A DNA stretch of 64,000 nt from Bryopsis sp. KO-2023 (taxonomy: Eukaryota > Chlorophyta > Ulvophyceae > Bryopsidales > Bryopsidaceae): positions 5,208,001 through 5,272,000 of the forward strand of contig BSYQ01000001.1 in assembly GCA_030272585.1 (NCBI GenBank). The letters run 5' to 3'. A program made the translations under genes and the position numbers. The notes beneath the pieces are model-generated. The model was given only the letters and a program-made list of their open reading frames with translations, was not told the origin of the DNA and made no database searches. Within the stretch, counting starts at the first letter, position 1. Each line of letters begins with the position of its first letter. Of the stretch, positions 41,008 through 58,812 are shown piece by piece.

Positions 41008-44000
41008 ATGTCGAACGGAGAAGCATACGATTTGATCGTCGTTGGCGCCGGCAGCGCAGGCACTCGCGCCGCACGTTGGACAGCCTCGAACTACCCCGGC
41101 ACTAAAGTAGCCATCGTAGAGTTGCCCTTCGGTTTCGTATCATCCGACGAAGTCGGTGGAGCCGGCGGAACGTGAGTTTCTCGCGTTTTATTACTCAAAG
41201 TCCGATCATGGTTGTGGCCGTGTGTCGAGACATGGGCTTGGGTTATCGTCGACTCAGTTTTCGACGTTTCGACGAAAGCACCGTGTTGTGCGTCGTGAAG
41301 TCTGACGTCCTTTTTGGCTGCCTTGCGACTGTCGCAATGCAGGTGCGTGATTCGAGGATGCGTTCCCAAGAAGCTGCTCGTTTACGGGTGAGCGAAGAAC
41401 TCCGCAGTCATGACGTCGTCGTCGTCGTCTTGGTTTTCTGTTTTCTGTGTTAATGTCTACAATTTTCCTGGAGACGATGGTATCGTTATGCGTCACGCTC
41501 AGCGTTACTCTTCACCAATTCGCCAACAGGATTCAACTCAAATCAAATCTCGACCGATTCTTGTCACTCCAAACCCACAAGTTGCATGCACAGCTTGCTT
41601 CTACTTTCCTTGAAATAAAGAATTAAAGCATTTTTGCTTGATACGAGCAGGTCAGAATTCTCGCACTATTACCAAGAAGGAGTAGGATTTGGATGGGGCG
41701 AGACGGCACCTCCCCATGACTGGACCGTATTGATGGCAAAAAAGGTGGACATTATGAATTGAATGCATGGCTTTTTGTCTAGAATGCTGGGCATCTCTGG
41801 AAAATCCTACCCCACTTCAATCCAATGTGCATTGTGGTTGACTATTTCTTCTCGTGCATTCCACAGGCCAAAGAAGTCGAGCGACTGAACAATGTATACA
41901 ACAATCTCCTTGACAAGGCAGGAGTGGAGCGACTGGGTGAGGGGTCAAGTTATGGCATGTTGATGTTGCATCTGAGGTAAGATGTTTTCTTGGGTTGAGA
42001 AATAATTGACGTTGTTTTTTTGAATGCTCAGAGGGCAAAGGAAAGCTTGTGGATGCTAACACAGTCCATGTGGCCTTGGCGGCTGGTGGGGAGCGATTGC
42101 TGCAAGGGAAACATATCGTTGTTGCGACTGGAGGCCGAGCGGTTGTGCCAGACATCCCTGGAAAGGTAGGTTCCTTCCAGAAGGGAAAGGAGCGGAGGTC
42201 AGCTGTGACACCGAAACATATGGAGACTGACTGTTGCTGTCAAGTGGAGTGCTTTTTGATGTCCAAACAAACTTGTGCGTTGTAACCTGACTGATTTGAA
42301 AAGACTCATGTATGTGGCATCGAGCAAGTAGTGTGGAATATGCCCATGTCGCTCTATAATAAATCCAGACAATACAATGTACAGGAGCATGGCAAGACGT
42401 CAGATCATGCTCTTGCCTTGGAAAACTTAGCACCAGGCTCCGACGTTGTGGTGGTCGGTGGTGGGTACATCGCAGTCGAGTTCGCTGGAATCTTTAACGG
42501 ACTGGGGGCAAAAGTGCATCTCATGTACAGGCGGCCGAAGCCACTGAGAGGGTGAGTCAACCATTGGACCGAATGCAATAGTTTGTGAAGAACACTATTT
42601 GTTTATTGTTGGAAGGGATACGGATGGGTTAGGAAGTTTGACTGGTGGATTGCTTGCTGATGGAGAGTGTGTTGTGTGTGTGTGGATAGATTTGACGAAG
42701 AGTGCCGCGACCAGGTGGCTGAGAATTTGGCTGCAAGTGGAATCACCGTGCATCCGGAGTGTTCTCCGAAAGAGTGAGTTGATCACTTTTCATTTCCTCC
42801 ATTTTTCAGTTCGATAGGTTGCTTTTTCTTTTTTCTTTTTCTATTTTATCTGGGGGGGAGGGACAAGGTGGAGATTTGACAGCCAATGATGCTGCAAGCA
42901 CCCCCCTCCCCCCCCCTCCCTGTGATTATTTCTGAGTACGCTCAATCGTGAAATCAGCAAAGTTTTTTTTTATGTGGGGGTGGTGCAGACTTGTTGAGAA
43001 TGAGGATGGGACTTACACCTATCACTATACCTCGCCAGCCGGAGATGGCTCGATCAATGCATCGTTCGTTATGTTTGCTACTGGAAGGAAACCCAACTCG
43101 GAAAACCTAGGACTGGAGGTAATAGGCTGAAAAAACAAAGACGCATCTGATGTTTTTCTTTCCCCAGCAGTTTTCCGCCTCGATCTAAGTGGTTCGTTTG
43201 GATAAATTTCTGTCGCTTGCTGCTCAAAGGATGTTGGAATTGAAGTGGATAAGACTGGTGCCATCGTGGTGGATGAAGTTTCTCGTACGAATGTACCGAG
43301 TGTGTATGCACTGGGGGACATCACCAACAGAATGAACCTCACGCCGGTTGCAATCATGGAGGCCATGGCTTTGTCGAAGACCATTTTTGGGAAAGAACCC
43401 ACTCGGCCAGATTACGATCACGTGGCATCCGCTGTGTTTTGTCAACCCCCTCTGGCGACCGTCGGATGGTCCGAAGAGGAGGCCATTCAGAATCTGGCAG
43501 GAAATATCGACGTGTATGTGTCCAAGTTCAAACCGATGGTGGGTGAAAACGATTTGAATGCCTTTCGCGATTTCAAACAGTTTCGTGTTTGAATGAATTT
43601 GCTCTGAAAAGGGGAAATAAATGTATTTGTGTGTGTTCTGGGCATTCATTTTTTGGATTTGAAAATGATATGCATTTTTGTTTCCTTAAATCAGTGGAGA
43701 TTTATAGCGGATATCAGAGGAATGCCGTTTGATTTATTATTGCCTGTATGATGCAGAAAATGTCATTTTCTGAGCACCCCGTGAAAACTTTGACGAAAAT
43801 CATCGTGGATGCAGACAGCGACAAAGTGGTTGGAGTGCAAATGTAAGGCCCAAGAAGAGGGAAGAAAGGAAAACAGCTGTGTTCTTGTGGTTTCATCCAT
43901 AAACCGTGTGTGTAATGTGATTACAGTTGAAATGAAATGGTTCAGGAGAATCAATCGGCAGTACGATTGTCTTTGTGTTTGTGTTTCCAGGGTTGGTGTC

Positions 44001-44405
44001 GACTCTGCGGAGATCATGCAAGGAATTGCCATCGCTTTGAAAGCTGGTGCAACAAAAAAGACGTTCGACTCGACCGTTGGCATTCATCCATCGTCTGCGG
44101 AGGTACGAAAAAATGGAGATCCAATAAAAACCATCTGTATCTTTGTTGTTGGAGTTTTGCCAATAGAACTTGCTGGCATCTGTCCTAGTTCAACAGAATC
44201 TTATGAATTAGAATCTCTGACCATTGAAAGAAAAGGCTATTTCAATCTTTTCAGGATCTGATTGTTCTGTTTTTTTCAGAATATGGCTTTTTGGATGTTG
44301 AATATCTGAATTAATAAATTTTCTATTATTTTTTGCCGACAGGAATTCGTCTCGATGAGGTCGAAAGCAAGGACGGTGCAAGGGAAAGGGACTGCAAAAT
44401 TATGA
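41008..44405 (+). CDS. GR: Glutathione reductase, plant/cyanobacterial type, with PTS1-like end
   Basis: Twelve exons keep phase: 41008-41171, 41343-41387, 41651-41744, 41867-41936, 42032-42165, 42385-42551, 42690-42773, 42989-43118, 43230-43538, 43757-43842, 43991-44102, 44343-44405. They give 485 residues. The enzyme reduces GSSG to GSH with NADPH and FAD. The FAD-binding GAGSAG is at 13-18, the redox disulfide CVIRGC at 56-61, the NADPH site [10 protein letters not shown] at 194-203 with YRRPKPLRG supplying arginines for the 2'-phosphate, the second FAD motif is YALGDIT, and the catalytic HPSSAEE has His460. The sequence VIRGCVPKK is the plant/cyanobacterial signature. There is no leader, so it is cytosolic. 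The protein ends in AKL, a canonical peroxisomal targeting tripeptide, so dual cytosol/peroxisome location is likely. Confidence 0.95.
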
Positions 44406-44968
44406 AAAAGAACGAACTAGGGGCAAAATGAATTTACGTATCGATCAGGGAACATAAAATATATTTTTTAATGAGCAATAACTAGCTAGAGGCACAGATC
44501 AAATCTGGTCTATTATTTTCTTTTTTGACATTTCTGGTTTCGTTTTCAACATCAGTCGGTTGTATCCCTTCTTTCCTCCGGGTTTTGTAAACATGAGGAC
44601 AGCTCAATCGAACATTTTCCTTTTCGCTAAAAGATTGTGGAATGAATGATGCCACGCAGTGTTTGATGTTTTTCAAATTTTCTTATCATGTTCTGATTAC
44701 ACACGCACACACACATATTGTTGGGGCAGATTCATGCACAAAATGCCCCTCATGCATTAATGAACGCCTGGTTGACCGGCTCCACCGAAATCAGCAGTTG
44801 TCTTTCGAGGGCTTGTATGGTTGCAAATTTCCCGAGCGTCCCTCGACCACTCAAAACGTATGGCAAAACCTGCAGATCCATCCACAAAATCGGCAGAGCA
44901 AGGAAAAAAAACAAATCCACATGAAATCAATTGCCTTTCAGAGGAAATTTGATGGCAAGAAAATACTT
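44406..44968. other. Convergent 3' region between GR and JmjC genes
   Basis: No gene is seen. The two genes face each other and their transcript ends must lie in this 560-bp stretch, which includes ATTTACG/AATAAC A-rich sequence and an (AC)n run near 44700. Confidence 0.5.
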
Positions 44969-47900
44969 TCATAACGCTGTAGTATCCCAAACCCCAACAT
45001 TTTTCTTTTTCTTCTTGTTCTTTCTGTTGCTAGTTTTCTGATCGACATTCCTCACCTGATCCTCGTTTTCCCCATAAATTCGAGAGAAAAATTCCTGCTG
45101 TCCAGGAATCCCTTTGATCGAATTGCCCTCCAACGATTCAAGGTGGTGCGTGATGATGTAGGCCCCCACAGGATTCACCATTTCCCAAAACAAAGGCACC
45201 AGATTCGGCAAAGATCTGGCAAACACATAAATAATCCTACAAAAGCAATGTGCCGGAAACGACCGCAGCCATCTGGTGACATTCTCCGAAGCCTGGCTGT
45301 AATCTGGAACTCGGCTTCCATCACTGGTAGCCCGACTGCAAAGCAACCCTGCCAGCCACAATATACCCTGCCTTTCATGATCTTCAAGATCGACCAAGGA
45401 AACGCAGCATTGAGGGCTCCCCCCAGATTCTGGCGACCTGGGCGAGCCAGCATCCAACCCTTCCTCACAGCCCCCTCGGTCTGTCGGAATGGAGGAGAGC
45501 GACGGCAAGGATGCTGTTTCTGTGATATGCCCAGCGTCCCTGGTGTCGAAGGCATGCATGTCATTTTCCCCACGTCCCTCATTCATTATTTGTTGTGGCT
45601 CCATATCAACTGGTGGGTCTTCCCCCGATTCGGTGTTTCCATCGGAAAATGTGCCACTGCTCGAACAGTCACAAGAAACATCATCATCGCTGGCACAGTC
45701 TGCCATCAGCGGGGTGGGGCTGGACATGGATTCAGATATTGGGAGGTCTGATTCGCTTTCGCTCAGGCTGTCCCCACACAGCTCCTCCGCACTCAACGGC
45801 TCCACCAGTCTGACGAGATCGTCCACCTCTTTTGCAGCAATGGCTCTGAGGCTTTCTCGAAGATAATATGCACCCATGTGGCCTTGCATGAGGTTGTAAA
45901 ACTGCGATCGCCACCAGAAGTTCACTCCGATTGTTTCACCTACGGGGAAATGCACACGCACAAAAAATCAAACATGAGAATTTTCCCCTGAATTAGATGC
46001 TCACAGGGGATTAAAAAAAAGTTTTGTTCCGGATGAGTGTTTTATGAATACCTTGGCTGTCGACTTGGTGCCACCAGCCCTCCGGAATGAACAGTGCATC
46101 TCCAGCCTGAAACAGACATTTTAACCGCTTTGTTTTCGTTCCAGAAGGAGAACAAAACAGATGCTACGAACTCAGCCGTCCCACCCCCCTCAAAAAAAGC
46201 ACAACCTTGCAGTGTTTTCCCGTTTTTGAAAAAATTCTGACAGAAAAGGATGATTCTCATACTGACGTGGAGTGTGATGGTCTCCCCTTGTTCGAGAGCA
46301 TGTCTGCAACACAATGCACAGGAGATTCAAAATGGTTGCACAGTCTGAGATTTTTTACCTGGAAGTCGAATTATGGTATATTGTTTTCCTATGCAATCTG
46401 CTTTGAGGTTAGAAATCAATTATCAGGAGAGTGTCCATCGATTATCTTTTCTTTTCCAGAGGTCTTCGATTCATACTCAGCAATCCTGCTATTTTGTTGC
46501 GATCGAGTTTCAGCAAATCCTTGGACTCACTGCTGCTCCGTTTCTTTTCACCAAAAAACGAACAAAGTGCAAAAATTCAGCTCAGGGATATTAAAAGACC
46601 TGTGGGAATTTCGCACCTGTAGTTAGGGTGTTGTTCAAAATTGGGTTCTGTGAAATTGACGGCAGAGTGGTTGGCGGAGTCCCCCCACACAGGCAAAGGG
46701 TAAAAGTTAGGAGTAAGATTGGGATTGCACAGCTTCACTCGCTTGCTACCAGTCACCACGCACAAAACATTGTGGTAGGGATCGTAATGGGGGCTGGATC
46801 TGCTGGAACTGCAAAAACACCCACACCCACACAAAAAAAGAAAGACGTTCTCCTCAGTATGGCCAGATTTTCCGCATTTTTTTCCGCTCGGAAAAGAGTT
46901 GGTAGAGGTCGTTTACCTGCCTGCCATCCAGAGGTTGATTTGTGTAATGTTCTTCTGCTGTACGATTGCTGGAATGGCGAGATCCTTCAAAAACACTTTC
47001 ATTGATCCTGAGGAGACATGAGCTTTTCTCAGCTTTACACCTCCACCAAAAATTGACCAAGGCAAACTTGGGAAAAAACCAACTAAAAACTGAAAAACAG
47101 AGCCTCAAACTCGCAAACACAGACACATTTTCTCAAGATGCCAACCAAGCCTTAATGAACTCCACCAGGACAATCATTGGAATACTGAAAAATGCGTGAT
47201 TAATTTTGTCAAAGCCAAAACTTACTTCTGGAGGCCATGGAAAAAACGACCAGCTGTCCCATCCCCCCCCCAAAAAAAAAAAAAATTGAAATTTTACGAA
47301 AGAATAGAAAGTATATATAAAATCCTAGTTGTGCAGACGATTTTTATTTTTGAAGTGAAGAGTGATTGGAGGGGTTAACCTTTGTTGATGGGTGTTTGAG
47401 CCAGGTAGGTATGAACGCCGCATGCTTTCCACCGTGATTTATTCTCATCGTCCACGAATTCGTCAAACCTGATAAAAAAACAACAACATGATCCTGACAT
47501 TCACCCCCTGCATCGCCACTGCTAGTGCGAACATCCCAGCGAACTTTTACAACAAATGAATCACTAATGTTTCATTGATTTTCTTCCATGTCTGTCTGGA
47601 GACATCGAATTTGACCCACCTGCATGTCATCGGCCGATGCTTCTCGATGGCTCCGTAGAATGTGTCGCTCTCAGAGCACATCACCTAAAAAGACCCCACC
47701 CCCTCATGTTACTCATGACAGACTCACTGAAAAGCTGGCCTTTCCAAACTTCAAGCGTGTTTCTGCAACTCTGGAATTCCCCCCAAAAAAACTCAGAAAA
47801 AGCTGGCAACAATAAATAAATAAATGTCAAAAAAAAGGCTTGTCTCGGATTTAATCGAATCCAATCCAGCCGATCCAATCCGAAATCGTGCCTGCCTTGA

Positions 47901-48072
47901 TTTCCTCGTCTCCTGCGATCTGCTTCATGTACTGCAGCCCTTCGGCTCCTTTCCATTTTCGAACGGCAGGCCAATCGTGCACCAACCCCCTCATCACCAC
48001 CGGGACGCATTCCCGCTCCGCTCGTTCGAAATCGTCGCCTCCAAATGAATCTCCAGAAACTTCCATGACCAT
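44969..48072 (-). CDS. JmjC/cupin-8 Fe(II)/2-oxoglutarate oxygenase
   Basis: Eight exons on the minus strand keep phase: 48072-47896, 47684-47620, 47468-47380, 47007-46917, 46808-46617, 46303-46267, 46106-46052, 45939-44969. They give 558 residues if translation starts at 48072. The N-terminal VPVVMRGLVHDWPAVRKW is a typical cupin-8 opening. Metal ligands are H148 and D150 (PHYDPYHNVL) and H230 (FIPEGWWHQV), so the iron triad is complete. NFWW follows. The C-terminal about 300 residues form an acidic, Ser-rich linker, a helical segment (LWLAGLL, RIIYVFARSLPNLVPLFWEMV) and a lysine-rich tail (KNKKKKKN) that could be nuclear. The substrate may be protein or tRNA, as in JMJD-type hydroxylases. 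Intron 1 looks GC-AG. The start could lie further upstream in another exon. Confidence 0.86.
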
Positions 48073-48410
48073 TTCAAGCACCGGCCCCGCCCAAAAAGAA
48101 CTGGAGACAGAAAGAAAACAAGCGATAGGAGTTCGTCAAACTGAAATTCATGGGTTGCTTTGGTTGACCCAGCTGCACCCTATGCAAATTGTCACAAGAA
48201 AAAGCATTTAGTACTTTGGGGATTTCACACAGCAGCCAGGGCGGAGTCATGGTGATATGAGTCATTCGCATGTCACGCTTTTCTGGCGCGCATGTATACA
48301 TTGGGTGGGGTTGTTACAGCAAGAGCGCTTTTCTTTTCGCTTGAATCAAGGAAATTCCTGCGTTCGCCACTTTGTCCCGCTACCACACACCGAGCAGCAA
48401 GAAGAGGAGG
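48073..48410. promoter_or_regulatory. Divergent JmjC/IMPDH intergenic region
   Basis: The two start codons, on opposite strands, are separated by 338 bp, so both promoters must lie here unless the JmjC gene has an upstream non-coding exon. A CTTTCTGTCTCCAG acceptor-like tract, read on the minus strand, just before the JmjC ATG suggests a 5' UTR intron. No clear TATA box is seen. Confidence 0.4.
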
Positions 48411-53097
<4,687 letters not shown>

Positions 53098-54156
53098 AAA
53101 AAGTTGGTCGATTTTTCGTTTTTCATTTCACAAGGAGCTTTTGAACAAACAAAAGCCAGAAGTGGTGCAGGCAAAAAGGGAAAAAGAGTTGGCAAAAACC
53201 GTGGTTGCATTTCATTTGATTTTTTAGCAGCAGCTGGAGGGGGGCGATCCTGGGACAAGCAATACTTAAAGAAATGGACAAAGGATGATGGAGCACTGGA
53301 GGACTTCACCAGTCAATTTGATTTCAGTGGTGTTTTTTTTGTTTTTTTTAGTCTCTTCTTCTCGTGGTTACAGAGTTGGTGTTGGAACCAAGGCGTTGTG
53401 TGGTGTCAGGGATTGGGTTTTAAAAAACAAAACATTGAAAACATCCGATCTAGCAATCTTCAGGTTTCTATATTTGGTGAGCGATCCAACCAGACGCCTT
53501 CAACTTGCAAAATCTTCAAAAGCTTTTCAAACATTCGGAGCGCCACCCGCGGAACGAAGTAAAAAAAACGGAAAAAAGATAGCCTGACTGACACTGCTGC
53601 GCAAATCCCTTGTGGGCGGTGGTGGTGAGGGGTGTGTTTTCCAAACACACACCTGCACCCTCGTTTGCAGATATGCTTGCCGATTGACGAGAGTTTCACT
53701 CCAGCCCCCCCCCACGAATCGACCACCACCTGTCACTCCGCTCGCTGGCCTCTCGGGAAAAAACCAAAAAACAGAGATGGCCCGACAAGGTTTTCATCGG
53801 CGCTCGAGGTTTTTTCTCTTTTTTGCGGCTAAGCCGAGGTCCTTTCCTTTCCTGAAGCGATCTTTCGACGCCCATCAAACCCGCAAAATGCGCGTCGTTG
53901 CAATCCCGAGAAGGGGTCGCCCAATAAAGAGTATCAACTACCAATCGTTTTCACCATTCTGGTGGAATCGGAGCAAGGAGCAGTTATCCAGGTGGAGCAT
54001 TTCATCCGCTCAAGCTATTGTTGACTTTCGCAGCATTTGACTGTGTTGTGCGTCCCGTCTTTCGCCCTTTTTTTTCCTGTATTTGGACTCGTGGGGTCGT
54101 TTTGTTGAGAAAAAATATTTTATCCGATTCTTGAGAAGGGGTGGTGAATCACAGCG
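53098..54156. other. Intergenic region between IMPDH and Alba genes
   Basis: No gene is supported. A C-rich stretch with poly-C tracts lies near 53700. The last about 200 bp before 54157 is the likely Alba promoter and 5' UTR. Confidence 0.4.
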
Positions 54157-56028
54157 ATGCTCGGTCTGTTTGGAAAGAAGGATAAAAAGAAGCCGGTCAG
54201 TCAGCAGTATTCTTTTTTCCTCTTTGGTTTTTTTTTTCTCTTCTTTCTTTCTCTTTTTGTTGTTCGTCTCGTGGTCGGAAACCCTTTCCTCTCGACCGCG
54301 TTCTTTTTTTTTTCTGTTTAGCCAAAGATTCGTCGTCTTTCGTACAGCGTGGGGGTTGGGCTGTTTCACGACGAGAGGCTGTTTTGCTGTTATTCTTTTT
54401 CGACTGAAACCCGTTCGCTCGTCGCTTATCTTTGAGATCTTCGTCGGCGGGGCTTTTTCTTCCCGAGAAAAAGCCCCAAATCCGTTCGCGCTTTTACGCC
54501 ATCGCCGGAGCGAGATTGCCTCACCCAGTCGCTCGTTGTTTCGCTGCAGGCAGCCCCAGAGGCAACCCAGGAGGGGTCAGGCGAGAAGGCAGCCCCAAAA
54601 CCAACGATACCCGAAGTCAAGACAGAAGCGATCGCGGAAGCGGTGAAAAAAGTACCTGAGGTGGTGAAGAAAGCACCCGAGGTGATCAAGTCAGCGGCAG
54701 TCGAGGTAACCCAAGCAGTCACAGAGAAAAAGGAAGCAGCCAGCGAGAAAATGGCGGAGGTAGCGAAAACTGTGGAGAAGGAAGTGAAGGAGGTCAAGGC
54801 CGTTGCCAAGGATGAACCGGCAAAGACAGAACCGGCCAAGGCGGAGCCGGCGAAGGCGGTGGCCAAAGATGGGGAGGCCGCAAAGACTATCGACGAAAAC
54901 GAGGTGGGAGATCACGACGCACGTCTGCTTTTCGTCCAGTCTTGGTTATTGTTGAGTGCGCTGGTGGCTGTGGTGGTCTTTCCTGACGCGACGTTGCTTT
55001 TCGGCTCCCTGTAGATCCGAGTTACTGCCCAAGGAAAGATGCGCAACTACGTTACTTACGCGGCAGCTCTTTTCACGGTGAGTTGGGCGTCTCTTATTTC
55101 GCGGGCCCCTTAGCGCGCCTTTTTTTGTTCCACTGGCTCCAGGGACGCATCGTGTTTTGTTGAAGTCTGCTTACGCGATTCGACAGGATAAGAAGGCAAC
55201 TTCCGTCGTCCTGAAGGGCATGGGTCGGGTCATCAACAAGACAGTATCGCTGGGTGCGTATGCGACGTTTTCATGATCTCCTGTTTTTCACGCATAGAAC
55301 CCCATCTTCGCGTGCGTCCCGTTGATTGTCGAGGAGTTTGGGCGACTTTGGGCCGACAGCGTCTTTTTGTGGTGTGGAATTCGCAGCCGAAATACTCAAA
55401 CGCAGAGTGAAGGGGCTGTACCAGCTTACAGAGATCGGCTCCGTGAAGGTAACTGACACCACTCCCCCCAAAGAAGAGGGCGAGGAAGCGACCGAGACCG
55501 TCCGCTTGTTGTCCGTCATCAAAATTGTACTGACGACCGAGCCTCCCGCCGACGACGTGCGCTACCAGCAGCCGCTGCCCGAAGAGTTGGTCGAGCCGCT
55601 CAAGAAAGTGCCTCCGCGCAGACCAGGCGGCGGACGGGGCCGACGTGGAGCAAGGTACAACCCGTTGAGAAAGTCATCCTGTTTTTGGACCGGCCAGTCG
55701 CGAGAGTTTCGCTTTTGTACGGCGGTGAGTAAGCCCTGTGTGGTGGTGGTCACGTATTGACTGCGTCGATGTATTGTACAGAAACAAAGCCGTCGCGAAG
55801 AAGGAGGGGGAGAAGGATGGTGAAAAGGAGGAGGGCGCCCCGGCCGAAGGAGGTCGAGGAGGTGGAAGAGGTCGAGGAAGGGGACGCGGAAGAGGACGTG
55901 GTCGCGGGCGCGGTCGTGGACGTGGCAGGGATTCCAGTGTGAAAGCCGATGCGGCAGAAACTGCGACCCCGGCGCCCGCCGCAGCAGAAGCGCCTGCCGC
56001 GGCCGCTGCCGCTCCAGCCCAAGCTTGA
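54157..56028 (+). CDS. Alba-domain nucleic-acid-binding protein with RGG tail
   Basis: Six exons keep phase: 54157-54195, 54550-54903, 55015-55077, 55187-55253, 55387-55654, 55782-56028. They give 345 residues. Residues 1-130 are a Lys/Glu/Ala/Pro-rich extension (KKVPEVVKKAPEV, repeated PAKTEPAKAEPAK) likely disordered or coiled. Residues about 132-230 are the Alba fold (IRVTAQGKMRNYVTYAAALF, GMGRVINKTVSLAEILKRR, LYQLTEIGSVKVTD), the DNA/RNA-binding domain shared by archaeal chromatin proteins and eukaryotic Alba/Rpp20-like proteins. A GRG/RGG-type run of about 25 residues and an Ala/Pro-rich end follow, as in plant and protist Alba proteins that bind RNA or R-loops. The long charged N-terminal extension is the odd part. 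Confidence 0.93.
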
Positions 56029-58400
56029 GCGAAATCCTCTCCTTCCCCGAAAAGAAAAAAACTCGCAACATTCTCTATATGGATTTTTGAAGAAGCAGAA
56101 GAAGAAATATTGAAGAGGAAAAAACAAGAAAATTCCTGTACAGACATACCGGAGCTTTTTGAAGAGGGACGAGGAAAAAGAGAAAAAAGGAAAAGAGAAA
56201 AAAAAATACATAAGAGGGCGGACAGGAACTGAAAAGGTGAAAAAAGGTTTTTGCCATAGAAAGAAATATACATGTGTTTGAAATGTCGAGGTTAAGACTC
56301 AGGAAAAAAAAGAAAGGGAGGAAAAAAGAAGGGGGAAGAAGAAGAAGAAGAAGGGGGGGGGGGTTGATAATTCTGAGCAGTCCTGCAGGTGTGTTTTGTG
56401 TGTCGAAAGAACGGAAAAGAAAAGAAAAGAAAAAAACTATATATACGAGAGAAAAGACGGTGTGCGATTTGAGTGTGCAAAACCTCTCGACCCTTCTGCT
56501 GGATTCAACCTTGAGAAAAAAAACCTTTTTTAGGCCAAAAATTGAACGAAAGCCCCCGAAAACTATGTATGGAAAATTCTAAAGGGTGTTCTTTTTCTCT
56601 CGATCTTTTTTTTTGAGATAGAGAAATTGTTGAACATAGGATTTTCCGTCGCTCCTTTTGAAACTCAAATACTCATTATTGGAAAAGAAAAAACAAGAAG
56701 AAAAAAAAAGAAGAGTCTTTGAAAAGAAAAAGACATAATGCTGCTGATTTTTGTTGTGTGAACTGCCGTCTTTCTTGTGGCTTCTATGAGAGAAGAGAGG
56801 TCTGGTTTCTTTTTTTCATTCAAAAAGTCCAGAAGGAAAGTGGGGTGGGTGTGTTTGTGTGTGATTTTTTGGTTTTTTTTTGTCTCCCGAGCAAGTGCAG
56901 CAATGCAAAAAATGGAGGGATGAAAAAAAAAGAAAGAAAAGGAGGCAAGGAAAATGGTGGTTTCTGTCGTCACATTTTTGAAAAGATAAGCCTGAAATAG
57001 TATGGATATTTTTTTTTATTGCTATTTTGGGCTTCTGTTCATGAAAAGGTCAAACAAATGTGGTTGGGGGAAATACAAAGAGGAGAAACGTTTCTCCCGG
57101 TGCTTGCTGGTGCTTGCTGGTGCTTGCTGGTGCTTGCTGAAATAAGGGTCGATCAAAATAGAACATCTATGTGGATAGTTGTGCCGAGCGTACGTGAAAC
57201 GGGCTGGCCTTTTGAAAGGCAGGAGAACTCCGATGAGGAATGGGGGTGGGGAGAGTAAAGAATCAAACAATCGTTCTTTTTGTGGGAAGGGTTGGGTATA
57301 GGGTTTTACAACAAGGTGGGATGAAAAATTGGACATGGAAGGAAAGAAGCGTCGAGAAGCTGGTCTCCATGGGGGGATAAAAGGGAGGGGGGAGAAATCG
57401 GAAATGGGATGGATTGTTTCAAGGCTGAGTTTTGGTCATTATTTTTGGGGTCACTTTTTTTTGTGTATTTTTCTTGGGAAATAGTATTGTTGTTTTCTTT
57501 CTCCGACTTCATATTTTTCATGGGGCTGGATATATACACAGAGACTGAAATGATGACTGACCTTTTTTTCTGGGTTTTTTTTTGGATTTTTTTCGCTCTT
57601 CCCCACCATGGGGGGTTGAAGGGTCTGCTTCCTATACTACATGAGGAAGTCTCTTTGTTTAAAACAAAATGTGGTGGGGAAAAAAAAACGAGAGGAAGAA
57701 AAGAAAAATGATGTATTGGATTTGGGGGGCCCCAGGTGGGAAGGGTTTTCTTGGTCTTGTTTCTCCGATTTTTTTTTTTAGCAGAGATATCGTTGGGTTG
57801 TGTACAGTGGGTATTCATATATGTATAGTGTGGTTTTGTGGTTTTTTGGGTTTTTTCTTGCAGCAAATCAAAGAGAGAAAAAAAGAGAGTGTTGAGTTGA
57901 TATTGGGGTTTTTTCTAGTCTTTCTGGGGTAGAGTGAAGAAAGGCGACTCAAGGTTGAATTCAGTAGCGAGTAGATAGAGGGGAATGGTGAAAAAAATGT
58001 TCCGAGGTGAAGTGGTGGATGTGGTCCACCTTGTAGACAGACCATTGGAATGCAAAATGTTGTGACATTTTTTTTGAAAAACTAAAGAATTTTCAGAAAT
58101 CACACACAGCCATCATAAAATCCATGAAGCTTTGTTGATCTTGCTGATTCATTCATTAACCGGACGATGTTACTGGAATTTTTCCACTTTGTTGCGAACT
58201 TTCCGCTGTGGCGGCTGGGGGAGGGGGAAAGTCGTCGAATTCTGCGCGGAAGGCGATTGTTGGAATCGTCGCAGCTGCGCCGCATGCGCCCGATCGTTTC
58301 TAGAGGAGATTCCATTCGGAGATGTGCGCTCTGCTTTTCACATGAACAAGATGTGAACGGCTCCTGAAAGCTGCGAAGTTCCATCTCTGGAACGCTAAAT
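56029..58400. other. Long low-complexity intergenic region
   Basis: No gene is supported. Purine-rich strands alternate with T-rich runs. At 57100-57139 there are four exact copies of the 10-mer TGCTTGCTGG. Open frames here are by-products of homopolymer runs. Confidence 0.5.
57100..57139. repeat. 10-bp minisatellite, four copies
   Basis: Four consecutive TGCTTGCTGG units, the last with a final A in place of G. Confidence 0.95.
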
Positions 58401-58812
58401 CACGTACGGGAGTGAAATTCTCGCCGAAAAAAGCGCGACGCGGGCGCCACACTTATAACGGAAACCGTCGCCGTTGCTCTACACCTCGAACAAAAAAAAA
58501 AGTTGATGACAATGGATATTCCGGAGAATTTGAACGCAGCCCCCCCCCCCCCCGACCACAGCACGGCGAGAGTCCCGATCGTCGTTTTCCGAAGATCGGG
58601 CCTCATTTTTGCACGACAGCCCGAGAGGGCGCCGGTGGTTTCCGTCAGTCCGCACTCCGTCCGTCCGGCATCATATCGCGGAGGAAGGCCGAGAAAACTG
58701 CAGCCAGAGAGGAGGAACACGAAAAAAAAACGCCAACTGTAGTTGACGCTTCGATCCCCTTTGGAAAAACTGCTGTGGAGGAACGAAATCGGGTGGTGGT
58801 GGCGGTGGCGGC

